Under the pieces are notes generated by a model. It ran no database searches. It was not told where the DNA came from and was given only the letters and a program-made list of their open reading frames with translations. Source: a bacterium (GTDB taxonomy: Bacteria > Acidobacteriota > Blastocatellia > Pyrinomonadales > Pyrinomonadaceae). From it: a DNA stretch of 7,765 nt. The stretch lies in the NCBI GenBank assembly GCA_029945985.1, contig JAQSDP010000060.1, forward strand, positions 1 through 7,765, in the 5' to 3' direction. Of the stretch, positions 5,247 through 7,765 are shown piece after piece; positions within the stretch are counted from its first letter, which is position 1; each line of letters starts with the position of its first letter. The position numbers were made by a program, and so were the translations under genes.

Positions 5247-6026
5247 ATGACAGATAAAGCCTCGGGCGCCGACAGACTTCGATCGTACCTTGTTCCCCTA
5301 GCTACGGTCGGAACGATCGCCTTCAATTGGCTGGCAGCCATCGGCCGCGTGAATGGAGTGTCGCCTTCCGATATATCTGACAAATACGCGACGCCGGTCA
5401 CGCCCGCGGGCTATGCATTCTCAATTTGGAGCCTGATCTATCTTGGGATGATCGCGTTTAGCATCTACCAACTCTTGCCCGCCAACGCAGCTCGATTCCG
5501 CAGCATCCGTTCGCTCTATATTCTGACATCCGCGCTCAATTGCGGATGGATATATTTCTGGCATCACGATCAGATCGCGATCTGCCTTGCCCTCATTTTC
5601 TCCCTCGCAGTTTCCTTATTCTTGATCAATCTCAACCTCCGTAAAACCGACGGAATGGGCGAATACTGGTTCGCCAAGGCTCCGTTCGGGATCTATTTCG
5701 GATGGGTTACAGCCGCGACGCTCGTCAATTTTGCCGTTCTCCTCGTCCACTGGGACATATCGATATCCGCTTCCGTGTGGACGTGGATCGCCGTCGGGCT
5801 TATCTTTTTCGCCGCGGCGCTTGGCGTGATCATCCGCGTCCGCCTTTTGAACTATCTTTATCCGCTCGCCATTGCATGGGCTCTCACCGCGATCGGCGTG
5901 AAGCAAAGCGGCCAAACTCTGATCGTCGCGGCCGCTGCATTCGGCACGATCGCCTGCCTGATCGCGACGCTCAGCTTCGTCGTGGGACTTCCCTCGACCG
6001 ACAATCCCCGTGCCGTAAATGAATAG
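5247..6026 (+). CDS. TspO/MBR-like multi-pass membrane protein, enlarged form
   Basis: This 259-aa integral membrane protein has roughly seven to eight hydrophobic segments (about 12-34, 54-76, 87-105, 108-130, 143-167, 174-196, 203-218 and 222-247). The block TPAGYAFSIWSLIYLGM (52-68) resembles the Pro/Phe/Trp motif at the start of TspO/MBR (tryptophan-rich sensory) proteins, and APFGIYFGWVTAATLVNF (145-162) resembles their P-Y-x-x-W...N helix. Classical TspO has five helices and about 160 residues, so this belongs to the longer relatives or carries extra helices. TspO proteins bind porphyrins and related ligands; whether this one does is unknown. The chosen ATG has no strong ribosome binding site but follows a tiny ORF whose stop overlaps it (ATGA). 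The 3' end overlaps aroDE by 8 bp, so the two are probably co-transcribed. Confidence 0.72.
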   Translation: MTDKASGADRLRSYLVPLATVGTIAFNWLAAIGRVNGVSPSDISDKYATPVTPAGYAFSIWSLIYLGMIAFSIYQLLPANAARFRSIRSLYILTSALNCGWIYFWHHDQIAICLALIFSLAVSLFLINLNLRKTDGMGEYWFAKAPFGIYFGWVTAATLVNFAVLLVHWDISISASVWTWIAVGLIFFAAALGVIIRVRLLNYLYPLAIAWALTAIGVKQSGQTLIVAAAAFGTIACLIATLSFVVGLPSTDNPRAVNE

Positions 6027-7521
6027 AGCCAAGATCTGTGTATCGATCTGTGCGAAAACAGCTGCCGAACTGTTTGAGAAGATCAGTCGTGCCGAGCCGC
6101 TCGCGGATGTGATCGAATTGCGATTCGACTGCCTGAATCCCGATCAGGTCGATCCGGCGATCGAAAACCTGCCTGCCGTCGACAAGACCTACCTCATCAC
6201 GTACCGCCCGAGCGAGCAGGGCGGGCTGAGGGTGTTGCCGCTGAATGCACGCCTGATGTTTTGGAAAAAAGTACTGCCGATCCTCGCCGGCCGCGATCTC
6301 CTCATCGATCTCGAAGCGGACATCAACTTCCCCTTACGCTTCGATGAAACAAAGGTCATCCGATCAGCTCATTTCTTTCATGATCCGCTCGTCGATCTTC
6401 GCCCGACTTTCTTTGAGCTGTCCGATCTCGGTGACGGCCTAATAAAGATCGCGGCGGCCGCCAGCGACATGATCGACACGCTGCCGGTATGGAAGCTCAC
6501 CGAGACGGCAGAGCGCGAAGAGCGGAACCTGATCCCCATCGCGATGGGGGAGCCCGGAAAGTGGACGCGCATTCTCGGCCCCGCATATGGCGCATGGATG
6601 ACGTACGCCGCCTTAGACTTCAATGCGGCGACCGCTCCCGGCCAGATCACGGCCGCCGATCTGATTGACGTTTACCGAGTCAAAGAGATCAGCCGGGCGA
6701 CAAAGGTCCACGGCGTGATCGCCGGAGACACGAGCTACTCGATCTCCCCGTGGATGCACAATGCCGGGTTTAGGGCAGCCGGCGAGAATCGGGTCTTCGT
6801 GCCGCTTCAGGTTACTGATCTGGATGCGTTCATCAAGCGGATGGTACGCGCTGAAACGCGCGAGATCGATCTCAACTTCGCCGGATTCTCTGTAACCAAT
6901 CCGCACAAGCAGGCCATCATCCGCCACCTCGACGAGATCGACGAGACAGCGGAGAAGATCGGGGCGTTGAACACGGTTAGGATCGAGAACGGAAAACTCT
7001 ATGGATTCAATACCGACGCGCTCGGATTCATCAGCCCGTTGAAGCAGATCTTCGGCGATCTAAAGGGTGCAAAGGCGGCAGTAGTCGGCGCGGGCGGGGC
7101 CGCTCGTGCATGTGTCTATTCGCTAGTCGAGGCCGGAGCGAACGTAGCGGTTCACGCTCGTGATCTACAAAAAGTCGAGAGGCTCGCCGAGAGTTTCGGC
7201 GTTCGATCATCTCAATTGCCTGAAACATTTGCCGGCTTCGATATCGTCGTAAACTGCACGCCGCTCGGCACAAAAGGCGACACCGAAGATCAAACGATCG
7301 CAACGGCGGATCAACTCGCGGACGTTAAACTCGTCTACGACCTCGTTTATAATCCGATTGAAACCCGGTTGATACATGAGGCGAAGTCCGCCGGCGTGAA
7401 GACCCTCGGCGGCTTGGAAATGCTGATCGCCCAAGGAGCCGAACAATTCAAGATCTGGACCGGCCGTGAGGCTCCTATCGAAGCGATGTCAGCGGCCGTA
7501 GGAAAGCGCCTGAATTTTTGA
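6019..7521 (+). CDS. aroDE: Bifunctional type I 3-dehydroquinate dehydratase / shikimate dehydrogenase
   Basis: This 500-aa cytoplasmic enzyme fuses steps 3 and 4 of the shikimate pathway: dehydration of 3-dehydroquinate, then NADPH-dependent reduction to shikimate. The type I dehydratase domain (about 1-220) shows ELRFD (33-37), His118 in RSAH, the Schiff-base Lys143 in LIKIA, Arg184 in TRILG and the GQITAADL segment with Gln209. The shikimate dehydrogenase domain (about 229-500) shows the shikimate-binding SYSISPWMHN (239-248), catalytic Lys297 in SVTNPHK, Asp333 in NTDALGF, the NADP-binding GAGGAARA (357-364), VNCTPLG (411-417) and the C-terminal GAEQFKIWTG. All key residues are present, so both halves look active. 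The domain order is that of plant and chlamydial fusions. The ATG lies inside the end of the TspO-like gene with no Shine-Dalgarno sequence, which suggests translational coupling. Confidence 0.95.
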   Translation: MNRAKICVSICAKTAAELFEKISRAEPLADVIELRFDCLNPDQVDPAIENLPAVDKTYLITYRPSEQGGLRVLPLNARLMFWKKVLPILAGRDLLIDLEADINFPLRFDETKVIRSAHFFHDPLVDLRPTFFELSDLGDGLIKIAAAASDMIDTLPVWKLTETAEREERNLIPIAMGEPGKWTRILGPAYGAWMTYAALDFNAATAPGQITAADLIDVYRVKEISRATKVHGVIAGDTSYSISPWMHNAGFRAAGENRVFVPLQVTDLDAFIKRMVRAETREIDLNFAGFSVTNPHKQAIIRHLDEIDETAEKIGALNTVRIENGKLYGFNTDALGFISPLKQIFGDLKGAKAAVVGAGGAARACVYSLVEAGANVAVHARDLQKVERLAESFGVRSSQLPETFAGFDIVVNCTPLGTKGDTEDQTIATADQLADVKLVYDLVYNPIETRLIHEAKSAGVKTLGGLEMLIAQGAEQFKIWTGREAPIEAMSAAVGKRLNF

Positions 7522-7552
7522 CTCTCTGCATCCAAGTGGAACACGTCCGCAC

Positions 7553-7765
7553 ATGAACGAACGCTACAGCAGACAAATCCTCTTCAAGGAGATCGGCAAG
7601 GAAGGACAGGAAAGGCTCCTGGATTCTCGCGTGCTTCTCGTCGGTGCCGGAGCACTCGGAGCATCACACGCCGAGATGCTTGCTCGTGCCGGCGTGGGGA
7701 AGCTGCGGATAGTCGATCGCGATTTCGTTGAGATCACCAATCTGCAGCGACAAACCCTATATAAA
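7553..7765 (+). CDS. ThiF/MoeB/HesA-family E1-like adenylyltransferase, N-terminal part (3' end outside window)
   Basis: The first 71 codons are visible; the frame is still open at the window end. The protein opens with NERYSRQILFKEIGKEGQERL, the hallmark start of ThiF/MoeB/HesA proteins. It continues with the nucleotide-binding strand VLLVGAGALGA (GxGxxG), LARAGVGKLRIVDRDFVE and NLQRQTLY, where the Asp of DRD and the Arg of LQRQ are family-conserved. These enzymes adenylate the C-terminal glycine of a ubiquitin-like sulfur carrier (ThiS or MoaD) for thiamine or molybdopterin synthesis. The ThiF/MoeB choice needs the missing zinc-binding Cys pairs and any C-terminal rhodanese domain. The start at 7553 is preceded by only a weak GTGGA, 31 bp after aroDE, so it may be the next gene of the same operon. 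Confidence 0.9.
   Translation, partial: MNERYSRQILFKEIGKEGQERLLDSRVLLVGAGALGASHAEMLARAGVGKLRIVDRDFVEITNLQRQTLYK

Noticed and set aside
5069..5401. 110-codon minus-strand frame covering the TspO-like gene start
   Set aside because: No recognisable motif, and it conflicts with the conserved TPAGYAFSIW region on the plus strand.

Overview
The window looks like a moderately GC-rich free-living bacterial chromosome. I lean towards Acidobacteriota (Blastocatellia-like), because it combines a fused AroD-AroE protein, very small pseudo-receiver and Asn-rich lipoprotein genes, and a soil-type glycoside hydrolase pair. That placement is an inference; no rRNA or other taxonomic marker is present. I see no tRNA, rRNA, IS element, CRISPR array or phage gene.

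Left part (1-4063): the 3' end of a galE-type UDP-glucose 4-epimerase gene runs rightwards and meets a leftward cluster of three overlapping genes. Read in the direction of transcription, these are a 128-aa degenerate receiver-like protein (4063-3677), a GH43-family glycosidase (3690-1822) and a GH1-family glycosidase (1825-464). The overlaps (14 bp, then a TTGA start/stop overlap) point to one translationally coupled operon. Neither hydrolase has a signal peptide, so they probably act on oligosaccharides inside the cell, perhaps within a larger polysaccharide locus to which galE belongs.

Middle part (4064-5246): a 302-bp gene-free divergent region holds a strong 28-bp dyad just upstream of the glycosidase operon. 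It also holds a nested pair of mutually exclusive hairpins, followed by a T-rich stretch, upstream of a small Asn-rich lipoprotein gene (4366-4671). That gene converges on a small secreted Lys/Pro-rich protein gene (5007-4789), and the two share a hairpin terminator at 4743-4772.

Right part (5247-7765): a rightward cluster holds an enlarged TspO/MBR-like membrane protein. It overlaps by 8 bp a bifunctional type I 3-dehydroquinate dehydratase/shikimate dehydrogenase (aroDE). After 31 bp comes the start of a ThiF/MoeB/HesA-type E1-like adenylyltransferase, cut by the window end.

No clearly new defence or mobile system is visible. The best candidates for something undescribed are the two regulatory structures in 4064-4365 and the phospho-acceptor-less receiver protein leading the glycosidase operon.
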